From positions 1-20,627 of the IMG/VR virus record IMGVR_UViG_3300042691_018322: a DNA stretch of 20,627 nucleotides; one strand, written 5' to 3'. Positions 6,929 to 13,250 of this stretch are shown in pieces. The stretch is from a virus. The notes beneath the pieces are model-generated. The model worked only from the letters and a program-made list of their open reading frames with translations, was not told where the DNA came from and searched no databases. The translations under genes and the position numbers were made by a program. The first letter of the stretch is position 1, and each line of letters opens with the position of its first letter.

Positions 6929-7307
6929 GATATTGTTGTAGATTGCTACCATGCAAACTTAACATAATCATGTCCTGTTCACCGAATACATAGATGCTGG
7001 TATGGGTGGGGATATAGTAAGGATTTTTGAAGTGTTTTTCTAATTGTATATAAGCACGTGTAACCAAAGGTGTGGGCAGTTTAAACATCCAGCTTTTAAT
7101 ATCTTTGTTTTTGTTCAGCATATTAAATGCTGGTCGGGTCAATCTAAGACTGTTTGGATTAACTGGGTTAAACCACCAGCTTGCTGGGTTATCATAGCGT
7201 TGATAACGTAAGCCAAGTTTGGGGTCTGATGTAAAAGGATTTAGCGTGTGTTCTTGGAAACGGGCCTGCCAGACGTTTTGTAAACTCTCAGCAGTGCGTT
7301 TTGCCAT
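6909..7307 (-). CDS. Conserved hypothetical protein, 132 aa
   Basis: The protein carries 'YDNPASWWFNPVNPNSLRLT' and 'SWMFKLPTPLVTRAYIQLEK', with many aromatic residues, and looks like a compact soluble domain. The 'WFNPVNPNSLRLT' stretch resembles, from memory, an uncharacterised phage family. No signal peptide or membrane helix. It begins 2 nt after the stop of the 95-residue gene without an evident Shine-Dalgarno, suggesting coupling. Its last 20 nt contain part of the next promoter. Confidence 0.8.
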   Translation of the reverse strand: MAKRTAESLQNVWQARFQEHTLNPFTSDPKLGLRYQRYDNPASWWFNPVNPNSLRLTRPAFNMLNKNKDIKSWMFKLPTPLVTRAYIQLEKHFKNPYYIPTHTSIYVFGEQDMIMLSLHGSNLQQYLDNLDQ

Positions 7308-7309
7308 GG

Positions 7310-7597
7310 TTAAGGATAGATCTGATCACCGGCTTTGAGAAGAACTACTGAAAACTTGTCACTCTTGAATAGAGCGTTGAGTTTTTTAGCAAGATTGATA
7401 GCGTGCCCTGGGTTACTAAAACTTACTTTCTTATATTTAGGTCCGGGGTAGGCCACTAGGATGTTCTGTGTTTTAAGATTAATAGGTTGATTATCAAAAA
7501 ATACCGCCCAGATACCTTCTGAACTTAGAATCTGATCGCTTTTATAGCTTGTTTTATTAACGTGCTCTAACAGCACATTGGGTTTTGGTCTTGACAT
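7310..7597 (-). CDS. Conserved hypothetical protein, 95 aa
   Basis: GGAG lies about 12 nt before the ATG at 7597. The sequence is basic with a beta/alpha pattern: 'RPKPNVLLEHVNKTSYKSDQ', 'IWAVFFDNQPINLK' and 'GPKYKKVSFSNPGHAINLAK'. This resembles, from memory, a small family in T4-like marine phages without assigned function. A short AT-rich gap separates it from the glycosyltransferase-like gene upstream; that gap holds a hairpin and a possible late-type promoter element. Confidence 0.82.
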   Translation of the reverse strand: MSRPKPNVLLEHVNKTSYKSDQILSSEGIWAVFFDNQPINLKTQNILVAYPGPKYKKVSFSNPGHAINLAKKLNALFKSDKFSVVLLKAGDQIYP

Positions 7598-7618
7598 CGT
7601 ATATGTTTCTCCACATAT

Positions 7619-7626
7619 ATTTATGC
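7619..7626 (-). promoter_or_regulatory. Possible T4-type late promoter element
   Basis: Minus-strand CATAAATA (7626-7619), one mismatch from the T4 late consensus TATAAATA, lies about 22 nt upstream of the ATG at 7597. A Shine-Dalgarno follows. The motif is short and the region is AT-rich, so chance is a real possibility. Confidence 0.3.
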
Positions 7627-7630
7627 CTAT

Positions 7631-7652
7631 AAAGTGAGTATATAATCACTTT
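7631..7652 (-). other. Hairpin spanning the stop codon of the glycosyltransferase-like gene
   Basis: A perfect 7-bp inverted repeat AAAGTGA/TCACTTT with an 8-nt AT-rich loop includes the TGA stop at 7648-7646. It is not followed by a T-run, so it is not a typical intrinsic terminator; an RNA processing or stability role is possible. Confidence 0.35.
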
Positions 7653-8509
7653 CTAATACTAGCAACCCATTCATCAATCACACGATCTTCTATATTATGT
7701 TTCTTTAGCACTCGTGCTGTGATTTCTATAGCTTCAGGAATGTTTGAATTTCGATGATGTTTCCAAAACTTTGTGTGTGTATGCACATCAAATAGTCTTT
7801 CTTGTTCCAGTCCTATTTCTATATCGGGATTTTTGTAAAATCCACCAATGGGCATCCATCCAGTGTCTTCAGTGAACTTTACTATTGGGTCACTGTCTAA
7901 TATAGTTTCAACATAGTAAACACACCATTCTATACTGGTAGGAAACATCGGCCAAATAGTAAAGTCATGTCCATATCTATCTAATAGTTTATTCCAGATA
8001 CGTTTAGTCTGTTCTTTATTAAATGTATATGGTGTTAATATTATAGGTAGTGGAATATCTAAGGTATCTATACCATAGTGATCACAAAATTCTCTGTAGA
8101 ATTCGCTGAATATTCTTGTGTCTTTGAATCTGGCTATATTATATTTGCCGTTTATTTTAAAATCATTTATATCAGACGGTTTAAGCAGAAAATCTTTAGA
8201 ATCAACACTAATGGTTTCATCAAATCTATCATCCATTGATAAGAGAAAATTATAAAGTTGGGCTTCTTCATATCCCATCATAATATTTTGATATTGAGGA
8301 GCGAACTCTACCGTCCATCCGTCTCTCAGAGTTTCTTCTACTATCACACGAACATCGTCGATAATATCAGGATCCGGCTGATCCCAATTTTTTGTGCAGG
8401 CTACAGTAAGAAAACGATTGCCCTGCCAATACTTATTTAGACAATGGAGCATAATACGTAGTTGTGGAAGATCACCTCGATAGGTGCGTGTGATTAGCTT
8501 TTCAGGCAT
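7646..8509 (-). CDS. Glycosyltransferase-like protein (DUF6492-type)
   Basis: A 287-residue protein with a Rossmann-like N-terminus. 'YRGDLPQLRIMLHCLNKYW' (10-28) fits the opening of GT-A-like glycosyltransferases of the DUF6492 type, and 'SVDSKDFLLKP' (101-111) supplies a DxxD motif where a nucleotide-sugar/metal site would be. The C-terminal half contains 'WPMFPTSIEWCVYYVETIL' and many aromatic residues. The likely role is transfer of a sugar to an unknown acceptor such as phage DNA, a virion protein or host envelope. The start at 8509 follows the 77-residue gene by 3 nt and lacks an evident Shine-Dalgarno. Family assignment is by pattern memory. Confidence 0.65.
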   Translation of the reverse strand: MPEKLITRTYRGDLPQLRIMLHCLNKYWQGNRFLTVACTKNWDQPDPDIIDDVRVIVEETLRDGWTVEFAPQYQNIMMGYEEAQLYNFLLSMDDRFDETISVDSKDFLLKPSDINDFKINGKYNIARFKDTRIFSEFYREFCDHYGIDTLDIPLPIILTPYTFNKEQTKRIWNKLLDRYGHDFTIWPMFPTSIEWCVYYVETILDSDPIVKFTEDTGWMPIGGFYKNPDIEIGLEQERLFDVHTHTKFWKHHRNSNIPEAIEITARVLKKHNIEDRVIDEWVASIRK

Positions 8510-8512
8510 AGG

Positions 8513-8746
8513 TTAAAACTTACCACCCTGCACATTTATTTGTAATGCTGGTTCTGCTGTATCTTGTTGTTTTAGCTCTATTAGATCATTAATCTTTGCT
8601 AATAGGTCAAATATATCTGCTTGTAGCTGTCGTGCTTCTGCGGCTGATAGATTTAGATCTTTGCTGTTGGTCTGATTCATGACCTTGACACGATCATTAA
8701 ATTTCTTCAGGTGCAGGCTTAATTGTTGTTCCAAAGAGTGCTCCAT
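8513..8746 (-). CDS. Small helical hypothetical protein, 77 aa
   Basis: Mostly helical with a likely coiled coil ('LNLSAAEARQLQADIFDLLA') and an acidic/Gln-rich middle, ending 'INVQGGKF'. It resembles, from memory, small T4-like marine phage proteins. The start is uncertain: Met1 at 8746 overlaps the previous gene by 50 nt, while Met23 at 8680 gives a 55-residue product with AAGG only 2 nt before the ATG. I keep the longer form because residues 1-22 continue the same helical pattern. Confidence 0.72.
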   Translation of the reverse strand: MEHSLEQQLSLHLKKFNDRVKVMNQTNSKDLNLSAAEARQLQADIFDLLAKINDLIELKQQDTAEPALQINVQGGKF

Positions 8747-9203
8747 TTGCGATACGTAGGCGTTCTTGCATTTCCTCTACTGTGTCATACGGACCAGCAT
8801 AAGGATAGCGATTAAGTGTGATCAGTTTAGGGCAGTATGATTTTACCCAGCCATTATTAAATTTAACGATATAGTAACCAGCACAGAAAAAGCTCTTTGA
8901 CTTATTGCCTTTGGTATAGATAGGTAGTTTGTGCTTGACGTCCCAAAGGACGTTATTAGGTTTGTGTTCACATGGAAAACCGTATACTGTATTGCTTTCA
9001 GTGATAATACGTTTAGGTGGGGTCTTATCTACAACGATGTTGTATTTGTCGCTGAGTAATTTAAGGCTAGCAAACTGTTCACGCTTTTGATCATGCTGAT
9101 AAACCACACCTTGTGGATTAGTTAAGATAGTGCCGACTTGATGACCATTATCTTCAACGATCCAACATTTATTTTTAACGATTGCTTTAGCCAAGAGTGA
9201 CAT
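8697..9203 (-). CDS. Conserved hypothetical protein, 168 aa
   Basis: AGGA lies about 10 nt before the ATG at 9203, and the first 17 nt overlap the DUF3307 gene. The C-terminal half has a distinctive Cys/aromatic pattern: 'VYGFPCEHKPNNVLWDVKHK', 'LPIYTKGNKSKSFFCAGYYI' and 'GWVKSYCPKLITLNRY'. This resembles, from memory, an uncharacterised family found in many T4-like marine phages. Three spaced Cys and a His could bind metal, but no canonical site is evident. Soluble, no signal peptide. Confidence 0.85.
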   Translation of the reverse strand: MSLLAKAIVKNKCWIVEDNGHQVGTILTNPQGVVYQHDQKREQFASLKLLSDKYNIVVDKTPPKRIITESNTVYGFPCEHKPNNVLWDVKHKLPIYTKGNKSKSFFCAGYYIVKFNNGWVKSYCPKLITLNRYPYAGPYDTVEEMQERLRIANGALFGTTIKPAPEEI

Positions 9204-9555
9204 AACTGATAATTCCTACGTAAGTTAAATAGTGCAGAGTCTGATCGGCTCCAAACAAAATCCAGAATTGACGATGTGGCATGAGTTTACCCCGACTCAG
9301 TTGCTGTTTGGCCCAATCGATATGATAGTGTAAGACAAAGTCAGCGAACGAAAGTGCGATAATTTCATTTGCGTTATTACAGAAGAACACTAGGATGAAG
9401 AAAGTAAAACTAGCATGGACCATGGCATGGTGTAAGCCACCTTCAGCACCATAGATGCCTTTGTCTCTGAGCATGTAGTCATACTGCATCAAGAAGTCAG
9501 CTATGAAATGTTTGATGCCAAATAAGGCTAGTAAGATGAATACTGTTGCTGTCAT
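9187..9555 (-). CDS. DUF3307-family membrane protein
   Basis: A 122-residue integral membrane protein. It opens with a hydrophobic segment followed by 'KHFIADFLMQ', then 'KGIYGAEGGLHHAMVHASF', a hydrophobic segment of about residues 49-60 and further hydrophobic stretches towards the C-terminus. The conserved His/Asp pattern (KHF.AD..MQ, GG..HA..H) is that of DUF3307. The family has no established function; the in-membrane His and Asp residues hint at metal binding, which is inference. It overlaps the QueD stop in an ATGA junction. Confidence 0.82.
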   Translation of the reverse strand: MTATVFILLALFGIKHFIADFLMQYDYMLRDKGIYGAEGGLHHAMVHASFTFFILVFFCNNANEIIALSFADFVLHYHIDWAKQQLSRGKLMPHRQFWILFGADQTLHYLTYVGIISYVTLG

Positions 9556-10100
9556 TTGTAAAATACGCTACGTGACTTAGGAGTTTCCCACCAGTCAATA
9601 TGATCAACAGTTACATTAAGTTTCTGCATTTTAACATCAACTAGATCAGCCATCCAACTACTTAAATTTTCGCTGGTTGGAACAAAGTTCACAATCATAA
9701 ATCCTTCATAATATTCATACTCCGGTGTATTAGGATCTAAGTCTGACAAGTCTAAGTGCCATCCTGCTACATGAGTAGTACCTGGAACAAGGATTGGATA
9801 GCGAACACGATCACCAACGATTTGAAGATATAACGGATCATTTAAATCGATAACAAACTGATGATCGATATATTCATTAATCCACTTCTTTAACCATTCT
9901 AGATGGCGGAAGTCAGTCACCATGCCAGTCTGATCTAGATTACCATCTAGGCTCTTTAGATAGACCTGCATCTTGCCTTCATGTCCATGTAGGTGACGGC
10001 AAGCACACTTCAAGTCTGCGGCATATTCACCATTTAGTTTCTGTGTCCAAACCCTGTGTCCATAACAGAATTCAAACGTTTTATCAATTACCCAAGCCAT
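9552..10100 (-). CDS. queD: 6-carboxy-5,6,7,8-tetrahydropterin synthase (QueD, PTPS family)
   Basis: QueD converts 7,8-dihydroneopterin triphosphate, the FolE product, to 6-carboxytetrahydropterin, the QueE substrate. The 182-residue protein has the zinc-site histidines (His15 in 'YGHR', His38 and His40 in 'CRHLHGHEG'), the catalytic Cys34, 'GMVTDFRHLEWLK' (59-71), 'IDHQF' (78-82), and near the C-terminus 'PTSENLSSW' and 'WETP' with the conserved Glu. It is longer than the usual 120 or so residues because of an insert between the 'DHQF' and 'PTSEN' regions. The start at 10100 is chosen because AAGGA lies 8 nt upstream and homology begins there; an upstream ATG at 10136 would add 12 unsupported residues. 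It overlaps the 85-residue gene by 17 nt. Confidence 0.92.
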   Translation of the reverse strand: MAWVIDKTFEFCYGHRVWTQKLNGEYAADLKCACRHLHGHEGKMQVYLKSLDGNLDQTGMVTDFRHLEWLKKWINEYIDHQFVIDLNDPLYLQIVGDRVRYPILVPGTTHVAGWHLDLSDLDPNTPEYEYYEGFMIVNFVPTSENLSSWMADLVDVKMQKLNVTVDHIDWWETPKSRSVFYK

Positions 10101-10341
10101 GTTTCTTTTCCTTAATGTAATGTTTGTTCCAATCATACTGTGATGCTAGGTGATGATCGTTTTGGAAGTGACTAGGGCCATCATAATAGTCTAGTCCAAA
10201 ATGACGTCGTATATTCTTTTGATCAGCTTGGCTACCGCACATGTCTGCGCAACGCTCACCAACCAAACGATAAAAATGTTCAAGATTATCTGTGACAGAT
10301 AATCCTGCTTGTTCTGCTAATCGTTCTAATTCTTTAGTCAT
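10084..10341 (-). CDS. Hypothetical protein, 85 aa
   Basis: First gene of the queD operon. The N-terminal helices ('LERLAEQAGL', 'LEHFYRLVGERCADMC') are followed by a His/Tyr/Asp-rich tail ('HFGLDYYDGPSHFQNDHHLA'). Two Cys and several His could bind metal, but no known motif is present. The ATG lies 5 nt from the -10 box, predicting an almost leaderless mRNA. Role unknown. Confidence 0.75.
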   Translation of the reverse strand: MTKELERLAEQAGLSVTDNLEHFYRLVGERCADMCGSQADQKNIRRHFGLDYYDGPSHFQNDHHLASQYDWNKHYIKEKKHGLGN

Positions 10342-10346
10342 ACTAT

Positions 10347-10375
10347 ATTATATTTAGGTTTTTGATAAAAGTCAA
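10347..10375 (-). promoter_or_regulatory. Sigma70-like promoter of the queD operon (probably leaderless)
   Basis: Minus-strand TTGACT (10375-10370), a 17-nt spacer, then TATAAT (10352-10347). The -35 box abuts the TAG stop (10378-10376) of the 218-residue gene. Five nucleotides separate the -10 box from the ATG at 10341. Confidence 0.85.
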
Positions 10376-11029
10376 CTATTTTTTTGGCCGTAATTTTTTG
10401 ATCACTTCGAGTACCTCAGGGTCAAGCGTAACGCCCAAAGGTTTGGTAGTGTCTGGGTAACTGCTGATGCCAATGGTTTCTTTATTTTTTAGCGTGGCTA
10501 GATAAATTTCGGCTAGAATTGTTGGGGTTGTGCTGACTAAAATATGAGCATCATCACCATGCTGTTGTTTCATTTCGTTAATGATATTTTCTAAACTAGC
10601 AGAATCGGGATATTTTTTTGCATTGAGAAGGACGGTATGCGGCATCTCTATAGTTTGCTGTCGAGCACGTATCATATCTAAAATATCGGCTGCTTGTCCT
10701 AGGGTGTTGCTAGCCCGTTCTGTTGGATCACTCCTTAAATTTTCTAGCATGGTTTTTAATTTACTTTCTCTTTGGTATGATTCGGGCTCTTCTAAATCGT
10801 CAATAGGATCAGGATACCCAGCTTCATCGAGATCAGGGTTTATAAGATATCCTTCAATTATTACCGTATCCTCTCTTACCGCCTGCCAATCCTTATTATA
10901 TATAACCTGTTCCGCTTCTTCATGGGTAAGTTGTCTAGCCCATGATTGAGTTTCTCCTGTAGGTGATTTTACATTGATAATCGCATAGGTTGATAGATCT
11001 TTTTTAAAATACTTTTGCTTGGTCGCCAT
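10376..11029 (-). CDS. Hypothetical protein, 218 aa, under a structured RNA leader
   Basis: No domain recognised. The N-terminal region 'YAIINVKSPTGETQSWARQL' looks like a small beta domain. An acidic Pro-rich linker ('DPIDDLEEPES') and a helical segment follow. The C-terminal part reads as an alpha/beta domain ('HTVLLNAKKYPD', 'DAHILVSTTPTILAEIYLAT') ending in a basic tail. The start is set at 11029 because AAGGA lies 10 nt upstream; an in-frame ATG at 11098 would require translating the structured leader. The start codon is inside a perfect 9-bp stem with the Shine-Dalgarno in its loop, so translation is likely controlled. It is the next gene after the restriction-modification pair, which may be coincidental. 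Confidence 0.8.
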   Translation of the reverse strand: MATKQKYFKKDLSTYAIINVKSPTGETQSWARQLTHEEAEQVIYNKDWQAVREDTVIIEGYLINPDLDEAGYPDPIDDLEEPESYQRESKLKTMLENLRSDPTERASNTLGQAADILDMIRARQQTIEMPHTVLLNAKKYPDSASLENIINEMKQQHGDDAHILVSTTPTILAEIYLATLKNKETIGISSYPDTTKPLGVTLDPEVLEVIKKLRPKK

Positions 11030-11060
11030 AATATTGTTGTCCTTGTTAGATAATATTATG
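11027..11060 (-). promoter_or_regulatory. Start-codon-sequestering hairpin of the 218-aa gene
   Basis: CATAATATT (minus 11060-11052) is the exact reverse complement of AATATTATG (11035-11027), which contains the start codon. The 16-nt loop holds the AAGGA Shine-Dalgarno. In the RNA this would bury the AUG in a 9-bp AU stem. It directly adjoins the 3' end of the GC-rich leader, like a riboswitch expression platform. Confidence 0.6.
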
Positions 11061-11202
11061 CCAACCTGACGTTGACCATGTCTGCTGAACAGCATCATGA
11101 CCTACCATTGCCGCTTGATGCGACGCTGGGCTACCTGTCTAATGTTCGCTTCTGACTTGCGTCAGGGGCCGGGTAGGGACTCCGGTTGGCTAGGAGTGTG
11201 TT
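11060..11202 (-). ncRNA. GC-rich structured leader RNA, candidate cis-regulatory element
   Basis: This block is visibly GC-rich against its AT-rich surroundings and has no credible reading frame. On the minus strand it contains: ACTCC/GGAGT (11197-11193 with 11183-11179), whose loop holds GCCAACC; GCCAACC (11190-11184) paired with GGTTGGC (11066-11060), which would form a pseudoknot or long-range closing stem; CTGAC-GCAA-GTCAG (11165-11152) with a GNRA loop; CTACC/GGTAG (11176-11172 with 11135-11131) enclosing it; CCTGACG/CGTCAGG (11166-11160 with 11071-11065), competing with the GNRA hairpin; and TGCTG-TT-CAGCA (11094-11083). A candidate promoter puts the RNA 5' end near 11202. I could not match it to a known riboswitch, ribozyme or tRNA. 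The strand is inferred from the promoter and downstream gene. Confidence 0.6.
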
Positions 11203-11208
11203 ACAATT

Positions 11209-11238
11209 ATTATATAGTAAAACTGCTAAACAATTCAA
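11209..11238 (-). promoter_or_regulatory. Probable promoter of the structured leader
   Basis: Minus-strand TTGAAT (11238-11233), an 18-nt spacer, then TATAAT (11214-11209). An overlapping TATATA allows a 16-nt spacing. It is weaker than the other promoters here, but the predicted start near 11202 falls just before the first stem of the structured leader. Confidence 0.55.
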
Positions 11239-11265
11239 CTATAATTTCTATTTAGTTTTGCCGAA

Positions 11266-12255
11266 CTACTCTGAAGAAATCGTGAATAGTGGACCTAACA
11301 ATTCTTCGTCTGGAGATTTACCTTGTATTCGATTGTTGGCAATACTAATATATTTTTCTTCTTTTTCTATGAGGATATAATTTCTGTCTGTTTGTATGGC
11401 TGCCAACGCAGTTGACCCAGACCCGCCAAAACAATCTAATACAACATCACCTGGATCAGTGCAGTGTAATATAATATTCTTGAGTAAATCTAATGGCTTA
11501 GGAGTAATATGACCCTGCTTGTTTTTATCTATGTCATAATTCCAAATGCTGTGATGGGTTTTTTGATTCCTAAATTTTGGTCTTAAGTCATCCATTGTTA
11601 ACCCTAAATGTTTAGTTAATGGGACAATAGTTTTTTCTGATGGAGGACTTTTACCTGACAATACATTTTGTAACCATCCAGTCTGCCCGCCCGATTTAGA
11701 TAAAACTTCTTTGCTAATGTCTGATCCCTTGACACCAAGTTCTATCATTTTTTGACGGACTTTAAGATGTAGATCCTTGCGAGTATAGAACATTATATAC
11801 TCGCACATTTTTTGAAAATTAGTCAGACCTTCTACTTCGCAATAGCCATGGAGCCAGCCATATTCTTTGCTGGGCTGGAATAATTTATTCCATACAATCA
11901 TATTCCGAAACTCTAGATCGGTATTATTCAGCATCTGGTGATTCAATGCTGATAATGCAGGGAATTCGTTATGAAAAAACCAAAAAGATCCAGAGTCTTT
12001 TAGCTTAGTATTAAGTTTGGCAAAGACCTGCCCCATCCAGTTGTAATAATCTTCTTCTGTAGGAGTCCCAGGTTTTCTCATGAAACCTTTTTTAACACGA
12101 CCCCATTGACTATCCCAACCATCACCTCCGTCTTTGTTAATGTTATATGGAGGGTCAATAATAATTAAATCTATGCTCTTATCTGGAATCTGATCTAGGA
12201 CTTCAAGGCAATCGCCTTGCAATACTTGATTGATAATTTCTTCTACTGTTTTCAT
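11266..12255 (-). CDS. Type II DNA methyltransferase, beta class (N6-adenine or N4-cytosine)
   Basis: The 329-residue protein has 'IIIDPPYNIN' near the N-terminus (catalytic motif IV DPPY, 34-37) and the SAM-binding motif I 'DCFGGSGST' near the C-terminus (FGGSGS, 276-281). That order defines the beta class of exocyclic-amino DNA methyltransferases. The middle contains a helical segment 'GGQTGWLQNVLSGKSPPSEK' plus 'LTKHLGLTMDDL', probably the target-recognition region. It follows the putative endonuclease by 4 nt in the same operon without an evident Shine-Dalgarno, suggesting translational coupling. In a restriction-modification pair it would protect DNA from the partner; as an orphan it could mask phage DNA from host enzymes. 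Target sequence cannot be read from this. Confidence 0.92.
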   Translation of the reverse strand: MKTVEEIINQVLQGDCLEVLDQIPDKSIDLIIIDPPYNINKDGGDGWDSQWGRVKKGFMRKPGTPTEEDYYNWMGQVFAKLNTKLKDSGSFWFFHNEFPALSALNHQMLNNTDLEFRNMIVWNKLFQPSKEYGWLHGYCEVEGLTNFQKMCEYIMFYTRKDLHLKVRQKMIELGVKGSDISKEVLSKSGGQTGWLQNVLSGKSPPSEKTIVPLTKHLGLTMDDLRPKFRNQKTHHSIWNYDIDKNKQGHITPKPLDLLKNIILHCTDPGDVVLDCFGGSGSTALAAIQTDRNYILIEKEEKYISIANNRIQGKSPDEELLGPLFTISSE

Positions 12256-12259
12256 GTTA

Positions 12260-13192
12260 TTACTTATCTTGCTCTATCAGTGCTTGCTTCATTCTTTCAA
12301 ATGTTGCAGGAATGGATCTATTACCTTGCCAACTATTACCCTCTCTAGTGATAAGACATACATTATACGGCTTAGTCATATATTCGCTATATACTTTTGG
12401 CTCAACATGACCAAATTGAACACCAGCATCGTCATCGGATCCCTGACCAAACATATTAATATTAAACACAACATGAGTTAACGGACATTTAGGATTCCCG
12501 TCAACTGTTGAAATTTTAATGTTTTTTCCTAAGAAATATTTCACTAGATCATCGAATCTCTGCTTTAATATTTTTTCCATTCCTGGAGTAACATCGATGT
12601 AATTATAAAATCCTGGCACCTGAGAAGACTGAGCAAGCATATCCAAATTAGCCAACACAGACATATAAGGACCAGATGCTAAATTTTGATGTACAAAAAT
12701 ACTTTGATCCGTTTTTGCTTTTAATTCTTTAATATTCTTTTTAATAATTGCTTTAATATTTTTAGATGCTTGAATGACCCAAAATCTGTTTCCGGCACGA
12801 TTCATTGCTCCGTAATCACCACCGTCATTTTCTGTACCTGCTTTAATTTTTTGAACAAAGCCGTTAGCAATAGTTGCCTCATCGGACCCTTTAGGAAAGT
12901 TTTTTATTTTCCAGGGATGATTTTTACATCTTCCTTTGTGATTTTTTGGTTGATAACATATTCCTGATAAACCAAAACCTTTATTTTCGTAATAATCAAT
13001 TATGCGATTTTCTTCTTCTATAGTTAGAGAAGGGTAAAATTTTTTCAATTTTTCAAGTCTTTCGGCTAGAGTTTTTCGTTGCTTTATTTTTGCGGGCAGT
13101 TCTTTCCCGCAAAGACCATACTGAGCAAACATGTCTTTGCCTTGCGGCACCCAAGCAAGGTATTTTTCTTGTGGTTCAAAATTAAATGTCAT
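12260..13192 (-). CDS. Probable type II restriction endonuclease
   Basis: A 310-residue basic, Lys-rich protein encoded immediately upstream of the DNA methyltransferase, the standard place for the cognate endonuclease. The C-terminal region 'QFGHVEPKVYSEYMTKPYNV' then 'LITREGNSWQGNRSI' (259-294) has the spacing of an HNH-like nuclease: His262, Asn277 and Asn286, with Gln-Gly as in 'CN..KG'-type ends. A Cys/His cluster, 'CYQPKNHKGRCKNH' (79-92), could bind zinc. The ATG has AAGGA about 8 nt upstream behind its own promoter. A homing endonuclease is the main alternative, but there is no intron or split gene, and pairing with the methyltransferase favours restriction. Its base composition looks more AT-rich than its neighbours, consistent with transfer. 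Confidence 0.62.
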   Translation of the reverse strand: MTFNFEPQEKYLAWVPQGKDMFAQYGLCGKELPAKIKQRKTLAERLEKLKKFYPSLTIEEENRIIDYYENKGFGLSGICYQPKNHKGRCKNHPWKIKNFPKGSDEATIANGFVQKIKAGTENDGGDYGAMNRAGNRFWVIQASKNIKAIIKKNIKELKAKTDQSIFVHQNLASGPYMSVLANLDMLAQSSQVPGFYNYIDVTPGMEKILKQRFDDLVKYFLGKNIKISTVDGNPKCPLTHVVFNINMFGQGSDDDAGVQFGHVEPKVYSEYMTKPYNVCLITREGNSWQGNRSIPATFERMKQALIEQDK

Positions 13193-13221
13193 ATTTGGAT
13201 CCTTACTTAATTATTAATTAG

Positions 13222-13250
13222 ATTATAGCACTAGTTTGGTTGGAAATCAA
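13222..13250 (-). promoter_or_regulatory. Sigma70-like promoter of the restriction-modification operon
   Basis: Minus-strand TTGATT (13250-13245), a 17-nt spacer, then TATAAT (13227-13222). The -35 box abuts the stop of the 69-residue gene. A leader of about 23 nt with AAGGA precedes the endonuclease ATG. Confidence 0.8.

Noticed and set aside
10581-10949. Plus-strand open frame of 122 codons
   Set aside because: Lies antisense inside the 218-aa gene, with Ser/Cys-rich composition typical of a reverse-strand shadow and no ribosome-binding site.
11030-11098. N-terminal extension of the 218-aa protein to an ATG at 11098
   Set aside because: It would run through the structured leader and the start-codon stem, whereas the ATG at 11029 has a good Shine-Dalgarno.
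11060-11202. A tRNA or tmRNA in the GC-rich block, suggested by the 7-bp closing stem
   Set aside because: No T-loop GTTCGA-type sequence, no D- or anticodon-arm spacing and no CCA-adjacent end on either strand.
11060-11202. Hammerhead ribozyme or group I intron remnant
   Set aside because: The CTGACG segments lack the CTGANGA core and a GAAA partner, and the block is too short, with no split exons, for an intron.
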